Source of the DNA: Gammaproteobacteria bacterium
Lineage (GTDB): Bacteria > Pseudomonadota > Gammaproteobacteria > Steroidobacterales > GCA-2729495
Direction of reading: 5' to 3'
DNA: 64,000 bases
Assembly: GCA_021773815.1 (NCBI GenBank)
Contig: JAJFJS010000026.1
Span: 68,693-132,692 of the forward strand
In this document: one piece after another, positions 10,101 through 16,463 of the stretch
Position numbering within the stretch: the stretch's first letter is position 1
Layout: every line of letters begins with the position of its first letter
Program-made: the position numbers and the translations under genes
Notes under the pieces: generated by a model
The model's input: only the letters and a program-made list of their open reading frames with translations
The model's database searches: none
What the model was told of the DNA's origin: nothing

Positions 10101-10241
10101 GCCGGCAACGGAACACTCGTCGGTCAATGCGAGCGCCTCGTAGCCGAGCGCCGCGGCACGCGTGACGAGTTCTTCCGGATGCGATGCACCGTGCAGGAAC
10201 GTAAAATTACTCAGGCAGTGCAGTTCCGCATAGGCGCTCAT
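7167..10241 (-). CDS. dnaE2: Error-prone DNA polymerase DnaE2 (ImuC)
   Basis: This is the C-family polymerase that carries out SOS-induced mutagenic translesion synthesis with ImuA and ImuB. The N-terminal PHP domain begins YAELHCLSNFTFLHGASHPEE. The polymerase core contains GRGSAANSAVCFCLGITEVD and the catalytic acidic motif PPDIDVDFENDRREEV. A helix-hairpin-helix region and a C-terminal OB fold (GIVITRQRPGSAKGVFFITL) follow. The length of 1024 residues matches DnaE2 and is shorter than the roughly 1160 residues of replicative DnaE1. Its ATG overlaps the imuB stop by four bases (ATGA). As the last gene of the lexA-imuA-imuB-dnaE2 run it should be expressed from the LexA-controlled promoter. 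Confidence 0.95.
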   Translation of the reverse strand: MSAYAELHCLSNFTFLHGASHPEELVTRAAALGYEALALTDECSVAGVVRAHTATKGLDLQLIIGSEFRLADGLRLVLLAQNRRGYGQLCRLITDGRRAAPKGEYRLTRERCAQGLEACLALWIPGAAPATADAGWFTAHFPARAWIAVELLSAGDDGQRLATLRRIGAAARLPLVAAGDVHMHVRGRRALQDTLTAIRLGTTVDRGGYALYPNGERHLRDRAVLAGLYPAALLRASVDIARRIDFSLDELRYEYPHELVPADHTPTSWLRVLTERGIERRWPNGVAARVRQTIDHELTLIAELGYEPYFLTVHDIVRFARRRGILCQGRGSAANSAVCFCLGITEVDPARMAMLVERFISKERNEPPDIDVDFENDRREEVIQYIYGKYGRHRAALTATVISYRPRSAIRDVGKALGLAELQVERIARSMQWWDGGELDAARIAEAGFDPGSSSIHRLRVLVGELIGFPRHLSQHVGGFVISQGPLSELVPVENAAMAGRTVIQWDKDDLDDLGLLKVDILALGMLSAIRRSFDLIEAFRGTRRLTIADVPAEDPVVYDMISAADTMGVFQIESRAQMSMLPRLRPRCYYDLVIEVAIIRPGPIQGDMVHPYLRRRDGEEAVTYPSEEVRQVLERTLGVPIFQELVMQLAVVAAGFTPGEADRLRRGMAAWKRRGGIALFEDRLISGMRERGYPEPFARQIFNQIQGFGEYGFPESHSASFALLVYVSAWLKCHEPAAFTCALLNSQPMGFYAPAQLVQMVRRHGIEVRPVDVIHSDWVCTLERRADGEPALRLGLCMVKGLTAAAGQSLVRARHEAAFVDVPDLVTRTGIGNGDCRALAAADALRFVSGHRHRAAWDIAGIEPPLPLLQGVGIREGAPMLRRPTEGQDVAADYNSTGLTLRRHPMALLREYFSERHILSAAEVATAPGETPIEAAGIVITRQRPGSAKGVFFITLEDETGYINLIVWERVALRQRRTLLESRLLGVTGRIQRQGEVLHVIADRLTDHSRLLGRLTVHSRSFR

Positions 10242-11842
10242 CCAAACAGGCCGTGCAGGTACCAGCCTGCGGCACGGCGGTCCTCGAAGACCCAGAACCT
10301 CGCCCCGCGGCCGTTACGCGCCACGTAATAATCGCGGCGAATATCCCGGCCGTCCCACCAGCCACTCTCGATCCGTTCCGGACCGGCCTCGAACTCGAGC
10401 GCATCACGAAACACCGGCCGACCCGCTACGATCCGCAACGCCTGTGGCTCACGGAGCATCCATAACGGCCGACTCATGCCGGACTCGCCGCACCCGGTTG
10501 CGTCACGATGCCGGCGAACCAGCCGATCCGCCGGCCTGACGGGCCGCCATGCAGCTTCGGGGCGATGCTCGGGCACCGGGCAAATCCCGTGCACGGCTTC
10601 GTCGCCGAGGCGCACGCACAACTGTTCGAGTAAACCCAGTTCCTGCCGCCCCCGGTCCGGTCGCGTACCGAACAGGTCCGCCCCATCCGGCATGACGGCA
10701 TCCGTGGCATGCGCCTCGACAGTCAGGGCATGGACGGGAGCCGTGAACTCGTGGTGAAAAAACCGCAGCCGTATGAGTTCATGCCAATAACGCGCATCCG
10801 TGACCGGGCTCAGCAACCCGATACGCAGCAGACTCGCCGGGTGACCAAGGTGGAACAGGCGAATCCACAGCGTCTGTACCGCGACCTGGTGCGTGACGAG
10901 AAAGGCGTCGAGTTTGCACAGCAGCCGCCGGGTTGCCGCCACGAGCAACCCGGCATCCGCCGTTTCCGCCGGCAGATCCAGCGTCGCCGTAAAATGCCGT
11001 GCCGGCCGATACCATGCCCGTGGCTCGGGTTGCAGCCCGAGCGCCCGATCGAGTTCCTGCCGGCAGGCCGCCCCGACGCGGCGCGCAAAACCATCGCGCG
11101 GCAACCGCACACAGTCGCCGAACGTTTCGACCCCCATCTGTGCGAGCGTTCGCCGTACCCGTTCCGGCCAGCCGAAACACGCAATCGGCAGCGTAGCGAG
11201 CCGGCCGGCCAGGCTGCCGGCCGGCGGCGCATTGTTACCGGGATGGAGGTCATCGGCAGCAGGGTCAGCCGGGTCGGCGCGACCGGCTCGTGCCAACCAC
11301 AGCGCCGCAACGGGTGTCGGCGCCGAGCTGAGCGTCACCCGGTAATGCCGTCCGGCGAGGTCCGCGACGATCAGCCGGCGCAGGGCCGGCAAGCCGCCGA
11401 ACAGCATCAGGCTGGCCCGCACATCGAGCAGCAGGGCATTGCCGGCCACGATGCTGATCGCCGGCGTATAGCGCATCGCCCAGGTCGCCAGCCCCTCCAG
11501 TGCCCGACGCTCAAGCGCCGCATCACGCACTGCCATCGTCAGGTCGGGCGCCAGCGCCAGCGCGGCGCTGACCGACATCCCGAACCGCACGCCGCGGGCG
11601 AACGCGGGCTCATTACACTGCAGGATACGCGGCGCATGGCGGCTATCGGTGACCAATGCCCCGGCACAATCATTAGAAAATTTATGAACTTCTATCTCTA
11701 TTTTATTGAAATATAAGCATATCCATACACTTTCCAGAGCCCGGCCCGGAGTCGGCGCCGCGACTGGCCCATGCCCGGACACGTCTGTCCGGGCGCCGCC
11801 CGGCACGCACAGGACCAGGGACTGCTGTCGATGATCCGGCAC
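10238..11842 (-). CDS. imuB: ImuB, Y-family polymerase-like mutasome hub protein
   Basis: This is a catalytically inactive Y-family homologue that bridges ImuA, DnaE2 and the sliding clamp. The conserved N-terminus reads VWICLYFNKIEIEV. It is followed by palm and finger regions (ARGVRFGMSVSAALALAPDL), a little-finger region, and the C-terminal tail ending RFWVFEDRRAAGWYLHGLFG, typical of ImuB. The start is uncertain. The GTG at 11842 directly follows the imuA stop codon but adds about 38 residues ahead of the conserved region. Internal GTGs at 11806 and 11782 are alternatives. Codons 39-60 are strikingly AT-rich compared with the rest of the gene. Confidence 0.88.
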   Translation of the reverse strand: MPDHRQQSLVLCVPGGARTDVSGHGPVAAPTPGRALESVWICLYFNKIEIEVHKFSNDCAGALVTDSRHAPRILQCNEPAFARGVRFGMSVSAALALAPDLTMAVRDAALERRALEGLATWAMRYTPAISIVAGNALLLDVRASLMLFGGLPALRRLIVADLAGRHYRVTLSSAPTPVAALWLARAGRADPADPAADDLHPGNNAPPAGSLAGRLATLPIACFGWPERVRRTLAQMGVETFGDCVRLPRDGFARRVGAACRQELDRALGLQPEPRAWYRPARHFTATLDLPAETADAGLLVAATRRLLCKLDAFLVTHQVAVQTLWIRLFHLGHPASLLRIGLLSPVTDARYWHELIRLRFFHHEFTAPVHALTVEAHATDAVMPDGADLFGTRPDRGRQELGLLEQLCVRLGDEAVHGICPVPEHRPEAAWRPVRPADRLVRRHRDATGCGESGMSRPLWMLREPQALRIVAGRPVFRDALEFEAGPERIESGWWDGRDIRRDYYVARNGRGARFWVFEDRRAAGWYLHGLFG

Positions 11843-12466
11843 TTATCCGGCCCCGATATCCACGCTGACGGAACACGGACGGCCGCCGCGATACTTCAGG
11901 ATTCGCACCTGCAAATCGGACCGGCCACCCGGCCTGAGCATGACTCGCAATACGGCCGGCGATCGCTGCCTGCCGGACCGCGACGGGCGAAACAACACGA
12001 CCCAGCAATCACTGCGCTCGGCAGCCAGTTGCAACCGGCGCAAGGCACGCATATCGGCCGCCCCCGGCCACGCCAGCACGGCCGCACAGGCGCCCGAGTG
12101 CAACGCCTGCTCGACGGTCCACAGCACATCGTCGTGGCGGCGACAATGCACGACGAGTATCCGGGACGCATCGAACCCGTGGCGCATGAATGCCGGGGCA
12201 TAGGGTATATAGGGTGGCGCAACCAGCAGGATCCGCCGGTCGCCGTCGAGCGCCAGCAAGGCCGGCAGCAGCAGGCGAAACTCGCCGACCCCGTACGGTT
12301 CGACGAGCAGTTCGATCAACGCCCCGACCGGCCAGCCGCCGGCCAGCGCCCGGTCCAGGTCGGCAAAACCCGTCGGCAGAACCGGACGACGCTGCCGGAC
12401 ACCCCGGGCCGCCGCCCCAATTCCCGGGGTCTGTAACAATTTCCGGAGTTGATGCCTGCGGGGCAT
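11843..12466 (-). CDS. imuA: ImuA, RecA-like mutasome accessory protein
   Basis: This is a RecA/SulA-related protein of the ImuABC translesion mutasome. Visible features are RRPVLPTGFADLDRALAGGWP, the usual ImuA/RecA N-terminal signature, then a beta-rich core (RRILLVAPPYIPYAPAFMRHG, CAAVLAWPGAADMRALRRLQLAAE) and a C-terminus with GGRSDLQVRILKYRGG. I chose the ATG at 12466 (207 residues) because GGAG lies seven bases upstream. The ORF track's GTG at 12502 sits at the edge of a strong hairpin. The stop codon directly abuts the candidate imuB GTG. The gene is 104 bases downstream of lexA on the same strand. Confidence 0.85.
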   Translation of the reverse strand: MPRRHQLRKLLQTPGIGAAARGVRQRRPVLPTGFADLDRALAGGWPVGALIELLVEPYGVGEFRLLLPALLALDGDRRILLVAPPYIPYAPAFMRHGFDASRILVVHCRRHDDVLWTVEQALHSGACAAVLAWPGAADMRALRRLQLAAERSDCWVVLFRPSRSGRQRSPAVLRVMLRPGGRSDLQVRILKYRGGRPCSVSVDIGAG

Positions 12467-12502
12467 TCTTATGCTCCGTCGGTAGGTACACCGGTTGCGC
12501 AC

Positions 12503-12530
12503 GCCCCGCCGGGCAGAAGCCCGACGGGGC
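12503..12530 (-). other. GC-rich hairpin between lexA and imuA
   Basis: Two 12-base arms (GCCCCGCCGGGC and GCCCGACGGGGC) are complementary at 11 positions and enclose a four-base loop. On the minus strand this lies after the lexA stop and before imuA. No run of T follows, so it is not a classical terminator. It could lower read-through into imuA or stabilise the lexA 3' end. It sits just before the GTG that the ORF track offers as an imuA start. Confidence 0.5.
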
Positions 12531-12570
12531 GCACGGCCGGCCCCGACAAGTCGACTAATGAATGTTCAGG

Positions 12571-13188
12571 TCAGTGCAGGGGCATGCCGTTGCGCACGAG
12601 CCCGACGACCACGCCTTCGATCACCATGTTCACGCGTTTGAGATCGACCTCGATCGGCGCAAAGGCCTCGTTTTCCGGCAGCAGCCAGACGATGGGTCCC
12701 GTCTGTCGATAACGCTTGACCGTGACCTCATCTTCGAGGCGGGCGACGATAATCTGGCCATTGCGCACCTCGGGCGTCCGGTGCACAGCAACGAGATCGC
12801 CGTCGAGGATGCCGGCGTCCTTCATGCTCATGCCCTCGACGCGCAACAGAAAATGCGGCTTCGGCTCGAAAATCGACGTATCGATCCGGTAATGGCCCTC
12901 GATGTGCTCCTCGGCCAGTATCGGGTTGCCCGCGGCCACCCGGCCGACCAGCGGCAGGCCGAGTTGCTCGCGCAGAAAATCCTTGAGCTGTATGCCCCGC
13001 GAGGCGCCCGGAATCAGTTCGATGACGCCCTTGCGCTGCAGGGCCCGCAGATGCTCCTCAGCCGCATTGACAGAGCGGAACCCGAGTTCGCGGGCAATCT
13101 CGGCACGCGTTGGCGGCATGCCGGTTTCGTCGATGAATGTCTGTAAAAAAGAAAGAATCTCGGACTGGCGTGCCGTCAACTTTTCCAT
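12571..13188 (-). CDS. lexA: LexA SOS repressor
   Basis: This is the self-cleaving repressor of the SOS regulon. It has a winged helix-turn-helix N-terminus ([39 protein letters not shown]) and a C-terminal S24 peptidase domain. The cleavage site is AAG at residues 85-87 (VGRVAAGNP). The catalytic serine is Ser121 in [13 protein letters not shown] and the lysine is Lys158 in VTVKRY. The length of 205 residues fits. Two operators lie immediately upstream, implying autoregulation. It is the first gene of the lexA-imuA-imuB-dnaE2 cluster. The ATG at 13188 gives the canonical N-terminus. Confidence 0.97.
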   Translation of the reverse strand: MEKLTARQSEILSFLQTFIDETGMPPTRAEIARELGFRSVNAAEEHLRALQRKGVIELIPGASRGIQLKDFLREQLGLPLVGRVAAGNPILAEEHIEGHYRIDTSIFEPKPHFLLRVEGMSMKDAGILDGDLVAVHRTPEVRNGQIIVARLEDEVTVKRYRQTGPIVWLLPENEAFAPIEVDLKRVNMVIEGVVVGLVRNGMPLH

Positions 13189-13198
13189 GTCAAAAGAC

Positions 13199-13214
13199 CT
13201 GTATGTATGTACAG
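13199..13214 (-). promoter_or_regulatory. LexA box 1 upstream of lexA
   Basis: CTGTATGTATGTACAG matches the gammaproteobacterial SOS box pattern CTGT-N8-ACAG exactly, with an alternating TA/TG core. It begins 11 bases upstream of the lexA ATG, so a bound repressor would cover the initiation region. Confidence 0.92.
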
Positions 13215-13215
13215 G

Positions 13216-13231
13216 CTGTGACTATATACAG
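13216..13231 (-). promoter_or_regulatory. LexA box 2 upstream of lexA
   Basis: CTGTGACTATATACAG is a second full CTGT-N8-ACAG site, offset by 17 bases (under two helical turns) from box 1. Tandem boxes of this kind are known upstream of lexA in E. coli and support tight negative autoregulation of lexA and the downstream mutasome genes. Confidence 0.9.
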
Positions 13232-13445
13232 GTCGCCGAATCATGACAAGCCCGCCGGGCAAAACCCGGGCATCGCCCGCCCGGCGACGATCTCGGCCCG
13301 AATCGGCCCAATCAATAAACCCCCAATCAATAAAACACTTTGCGATTTAACAATGTTTCCTTCATCATCCGCACCCTAGGGCAGCCGAAACCTCTTTGGA
13401 GGTGCTACCTGATATTGTTGTTTTTCAGCAGAGGATGAAATAAGC

Positions 13446-13757
13446 ATGAAGATTCAGACTGCGATCAAGGCCAGTGCCGTCGCTCTCGCTATGTTACTTA
13501 CCACCGGCTGCGCGACCGAGCTGCAGAGTCAGGTCGATGCACTGAACGCCCGCGTCGACACACTGTCATCCGATGTCGCCAGCGCTCAGTCTGCGGCAGA
13601 CGCCGCCAGTGCCACCGCTTCTGAAGCCCGGCAGATGTCTTCCGGCGCACAGAGCACGGCCAACCAGGCGCTCAACGCAGCGAACCAGAGTCAGGCCTGC
13701 TGTGATGCGACCAACGAGAAAATCGACCGGATGTTCAAGAAAGGGATGTCCAAGTAA
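13446..13757 (+). CDS. Lpp-like outer-membrane lipoprotein (LPP family)
   Basis: This is a 103-residue lipoprotein. The signal peptide ends with the lipobox LTTGC, so the mature protein begins at a cysteine near residue 22. The mature part is a heptad-rich coiled coil (LQSQVDALNARVDTLSSDV) rich in Ala and Ser, like Lpp/OprI, and ends FKKGMSK with a C-terminal lysine, the residue that Lpp links to peptidoglycan. An additional Cys pair (QACCDATNEK) near the end is found in OprI-like proteins. An AGAGGA site precedes the ATG and a strong terminator follows, so this is a monocistronic, probably highly expressed gene. Confidence 0.85.
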   Translation: MKIQTAIKASAVALAMLLTTGCATELQSQVDALNARVDTLSSDVASAQSAADAASATASEARQMSSGAQSTANQALNAANQSQACCDATNEKIDRMFKKGMSK

Positions 13758-13781
13758 TCAACTGATTACTGAAGTCAACGA

Positions 13782-13816
13782 GCCGCGGGTCAGCAATGAC
13801 CCGCGGCTTTTTTTTG
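13782..13816 (+). terminator. Rho-independent terminator after the Lpp-like gene
   Basis: A perfect 12-base stem (AGCCGCGGGTCA paired with TGACCCGCGGCT) around a GCAA tetraloop is directly followed by a run of T. It lies 25 bases after the stop codon and is the clearest intrinsic terminator in the window. Confidence 0.95.
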
Positions 13817-13846
13817 TGCTAAAAATCACGGGCAATTGCATGGTGT

Positions 13847-14109
13847 CCGAAAATGGTGTCTGACCACTGCTGTCCCACAACCTTGCACATCCTGTCAGGC
13901 TGGCATGACGGAGCGGAACCTTTCCTAGACGGTGGCCCGCAGGGACGCGGGCCCCACGCCCACTTGGACGTGTTCACGGCGTGTCTCGGAATGGTGCCGC
14001 TCCGTCATGTCGGCCCGTTCCCGATCTTTACGCAGGATCGATTCCAGCTATGCTTCAGGTGAAACACCGGTGACTGGATGGGACAGCAGTGGTCTGGCAC
14101 CATTTTCGG
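13847..14109. repeat. 263-bp nested inverted-repeat element (MITE/REP-like, non-coding)
   Basis: The outer arms of 31 bases (13847-13877 and 14079-14109) are inverted copies identical at 29 positions and begin CCGAAAATGGTG. An inner pair of 23 bases (13898-13920 and 13993-14015) matches at 20 positions around CATGACGGAGCGG. The centre holds a further perfect 7-base stem (GGCCCGC/GCGGGCC, 13934-13953). The ORFs drawn across it match nothing I know. The TGGTGTCTGACCA-type end resembles the palindromes often scattered near REP-associated tyrosine transposases, which is an inference. No transposase gene and no target-site duplication were found. Confidence 0.75.
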
Positions 14110-14192
14110 CTGCCCTTTAATTCGACATGTCTCGACAAACTCACACCGCCGACGCAGACTGAATCCCTCTATGCGGTGCGCAGGTATGGATC

Positions 14193-15842
14193 ATGGGAAC
14201 GGACGGCAAGCCTGAATTTTCATTGTCGCGGCGCGGCCTGATCGGCACCGGTCTGGGCATTGCCGCATTGCGCGCGTCGCCGGCCTCGGCGGCAATCGAC
14301 GCGCAGAACACCCCTGCGCCCGCAAAAACGCGCGCACCATTCGATTCGATGCGCGCGTACATCGCCGCACTCGAAGACCACGGGATCGTCATGCATATCC
14401 CACGCGTCGATCAGGATGCTTATGAGGCCACGGCGCTGATGTATCGGATCCGTGAACAGCACGGCATGCGCGGAGCGCCGACGCTGATCTTCGATGCAGT
14501 CCGGATCGACGGCGAATGGATCAAGGGACCGCTGATCATCAACGAGAGCGGCCACCCGTACGGCGAATGCCTGATCTTCGGTCTTGCACCCGTCGATGAA
14601 GGCCCGATCCATAAAGAACCGTATGCGAGTTATCGTCGGGCGCGCGCGCATGTCATGAGCATGCTCGAAGCCAACGACGGCGAATATCCGACGATCGCAC
14701 CCGTCGAGGTGTCGCGCGATACCGCCGCCTGCAAGCAGGTCGTGCTGACCGGCGATGATATCGACCTGACGCGGTTTCCGTTCATTCGCTGCAATCCGGG
14801 CGATGCGGGCCGCTACATCAACACGGGCGTCGTCTATACACGCCACCCGAAGTACGGCGTCAACATCGGCACCTACCGGTGTCACCTGCGCGGCCCGCGC
14901 GAAATCGGCCTGAACACGGAGCCCGGCCAGACCGGGCACCGGCACCTGATGGCGGCACAACGACGCGGAGAAAAAACCGCGCACGTCTCGATCGCGCTGA
15001 CGCCGGATCCGTACGTCTGGCTCGTCAGCGGCAGCAAGATGGCCTATGGCGGCACGGGCATCGTCGACGAACTGTCGATCGCCGGCGGCCTGGCCGGTCG
15101 TCCGCTAGAGATCGTCAGCAGCGAAACCAACGACTTCATGGTCCCGGCACACGCCGAGATGATCATCGAAGGCGAGGTTCCGCTGGATGATCTGCGCCCC
15201 GAGGGCCCCTACGGCGAGATGGCCGGGCACCAGGGCAAACGCAAGGACGCGCAATTCTGGATGCGCGTGACCGCGGTCACCCATCGACGGAACCCGTGGA
15301 TAATGAACAACTTCACCGGTGCACAGGCCGGATCCCTGATGGCCCCGGCGCACGCGCGCACGTTTTTGCAACTGCGCAAAAAATTCCCGTCGATCGTGGA
15401 TTTTTATTCCGATACGCGCACCGTCGGCGTAACCGTGACGAGCATTCGCAAGTCACGCGCCGGAGAAGGTCTGGATATCGCCCGGGCGATTACCGAACAG
15501 AATTTTTTCGCCAAGGTCGTCATCGTCGTCGATGACGATGTCGACGTCACGGACCACGAACAGGTCCTCGCCGCGCTTGGCACGCGCTGGCAGCCCTGGC
15601 TCACGACGAAGCTATATGAATCGCTGCCGTCGCTGCCGATCGACCCGAGCACCGTGACCGCCGGGCGCGGCAGCAAAATCGCGATCGATGCGACACGCCA
15701 GTGGCCCGACGAAGGCGGTCCCGACGCGTTTCCGCCACTCAACGAAACACTGCTGGCCGAAGGCGCTCCGGAAGCGTTCGCGCGCGTCGACCGCCAGTGG
15801 GGCGAACGCATCCGCGCGTGGCGGGCCAAGCCGGTGCCATAG
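14193..15842 (+). CDS. UbiD-family decarboxylase with a twin-arginine signal peptide
   Basis: The UbiD family carries out prenylated-FMN-dependent reversible (de)carboxylation. The expected active-site elements are present: NIGTYR (Asn224, Arg229), EMIIEG (Glu322) and EGPYGE (Glu337, Glu342), matching the Glu-Arg-Glu triad and metal/prFMN ligands known from fungal Fdc1. Unusually, the protein starts with a Tat-like signal: SRRGLIGTGLGIAALRASPASAA, twin arginines at 13-14, a hydrophobic stretch and an AxA cleavage site near residue 33. This suggests export of a folded, cofactor-loaded enzyme. No ubiX lies nearby. With 549 residues it is slightly longer than typical UbiD. The substrate cannot be deduced, and a role in ubiquinone synthesis is unlikely if it is periplasmic. 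Confidence 0.85.
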   Translation: MGTDGKPEFSLSRRGLIGTGLGIAALRASPASAAIDAQNTPAPAKTRAPFDSMRAYIAALEDHGIVMHIPRVDQDAYEATALMYRIREQHGMRGAPTLIFDAVRIDGEWIKGPLIINESGHPYGECLIFGLAPVDEGPIHKEPYASYRRARAHVMSMLEANDGEYPTIAPVEVSRDTAACKQVVLTGDDIDLTRFPFIRCNPGDAGRYINTGVVYTRHPKYGVNIGTYRCHLRGPREIGLNTEPGQTGHRHLMAAQRRGEKTAHVSIALTPDPYVWLVSGSKMAYGGTGIVDELSIAGGLAGRPLEIVSSETNDFMVPAHAEMIIEGEVPLDDLRPEGPYGEMAGHQGKRKDAQFWMRVTAVTHRRNPWIMNNFTGAQAGSLMAPAHARTFLQLRKKFPSIVDFYSDTRTVGVTVTSIRKSRAGEGLDIARAITEQNFFAKVVIVVDDDVDVTDHEQVLAALGTRWQPWLTTKLYESLPSLPIDPSTVTAGRGSKIAIDATRQWPDEGGPDAFPPLNETLLAEGAPEAFARVDRQWGERIRAWRAKPVP

Positions 15843-15857
15843 ACCCGGGCGAACCGA

Positions 15858-16364
15858 TCAGCGGCGGTTCGGCTCGCCCTTCTCCGCGGCCCGCGCACGG
15901 TCCGTGGCGGACGAATCACCAGTCGTGGAATCTGCCTGGTCATCCTCTGTCGCCAGCTTATCTTTCAGATTGGAGCCGGGCGCGGTCAGGCCCTTGCGCG
16001 GTTTCTTCGCTGTCTCGTCGCTCGCCCGCGCCGCCGAACCGATGTCTTCGTGCTCGATGCCGGTCGTCGCCGGTTCGGGTTCCGGCGCGCCATCGCGCGC
16101 ACGACTGCGGCTTCTTGTTGCGCGCGACTTGTCGCGCCCAGGCGCGACATCCGGCCGGGCGGATTTGCCGATCGGGTCCGGTTGCACTGCGGGACGCTTG
16201 CCGGCGCCCTGCGGTGCCGATTCGGCGGCGGCATCCTGCGTATCGCCGCGAACGGGCATGTGGACCGTCTCGGCCGCATCGACCGCCGGGACAAAAATAA
16301 ATAACGCCGCTACGACCAGCGCCGCGCAAGCCGAGCCGAAGGCCGTGATGGTCATGTTGTTCAT
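15858..16364 (-). CDS. Secreted low-complexity protein of unknown function
   Basis: This is a 168-residue ORF on the minus strand with a strong ribosome binding site (GGGGGAG seven bases before the ATG) and a clear signal peptide (ITAFGSACAALVVAALFIFVPAVDA, cleavage around residue 30). The mature protein is hydrophilic and repetitive in Ala, Arg, Asp and Pro (KSRATRSRSRARDGAPEPEP) and probably disordered. A short N-terminal stretch, MPVRGDTQDAAAES, faintly resembles the KRGMSMETVES region of the small secreted protein at 38637. Two long plus-strand ORFs overlap it, but they lack any signal or family resemblance. It converges with the UbiD gene, 15 bases apart. Confidence 0.6.
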   Translation of the reverse strand: MNNMTITAFGSACAALVVAALFIFVPAVDAAETVHMPVRGDTQDAAAESAPQGAGKRPAVQPDPIGKSARPDVAPGRDKSRATRSRSRARDGAPEPEPATTGIEHEDIGSAARASDETAKKPRKGLTAPGSNLKDKLATEDDQADSTTGDSSATDRARAAEKGEPNRR

Positions 16365-16463
16365 GCGATGTCTCCCCCGCTCGCGCGGAGCCGATGAAAC
16401 CCGTGCAGAATCATAACACCGGCCCGGATCGGGCCCGCGGACAACCCTCGCTCGGGATGCCGT

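Noticed and set aside
7410-11716. Plus-strand ORFs of 220-335 codons across dnaE2 and imuB
   Set aside because: These are shadow frames opposite dnaE2 and imuB, which have complete catalytic and family motifs. The shadows carry none.
13847-14109. Target-site duplication of the inverted-repeat element
   Set aside because: Flanks GTGT and CTGCC do not match, so I could not define a duplication. The element borders are set only by the arm ends.
13853-14120. Small plus-strand ORFs inside the inverted-repeat element
   Set aside because: They are made of the repeat arms and would differ in each copy. No transposase motif is visible.
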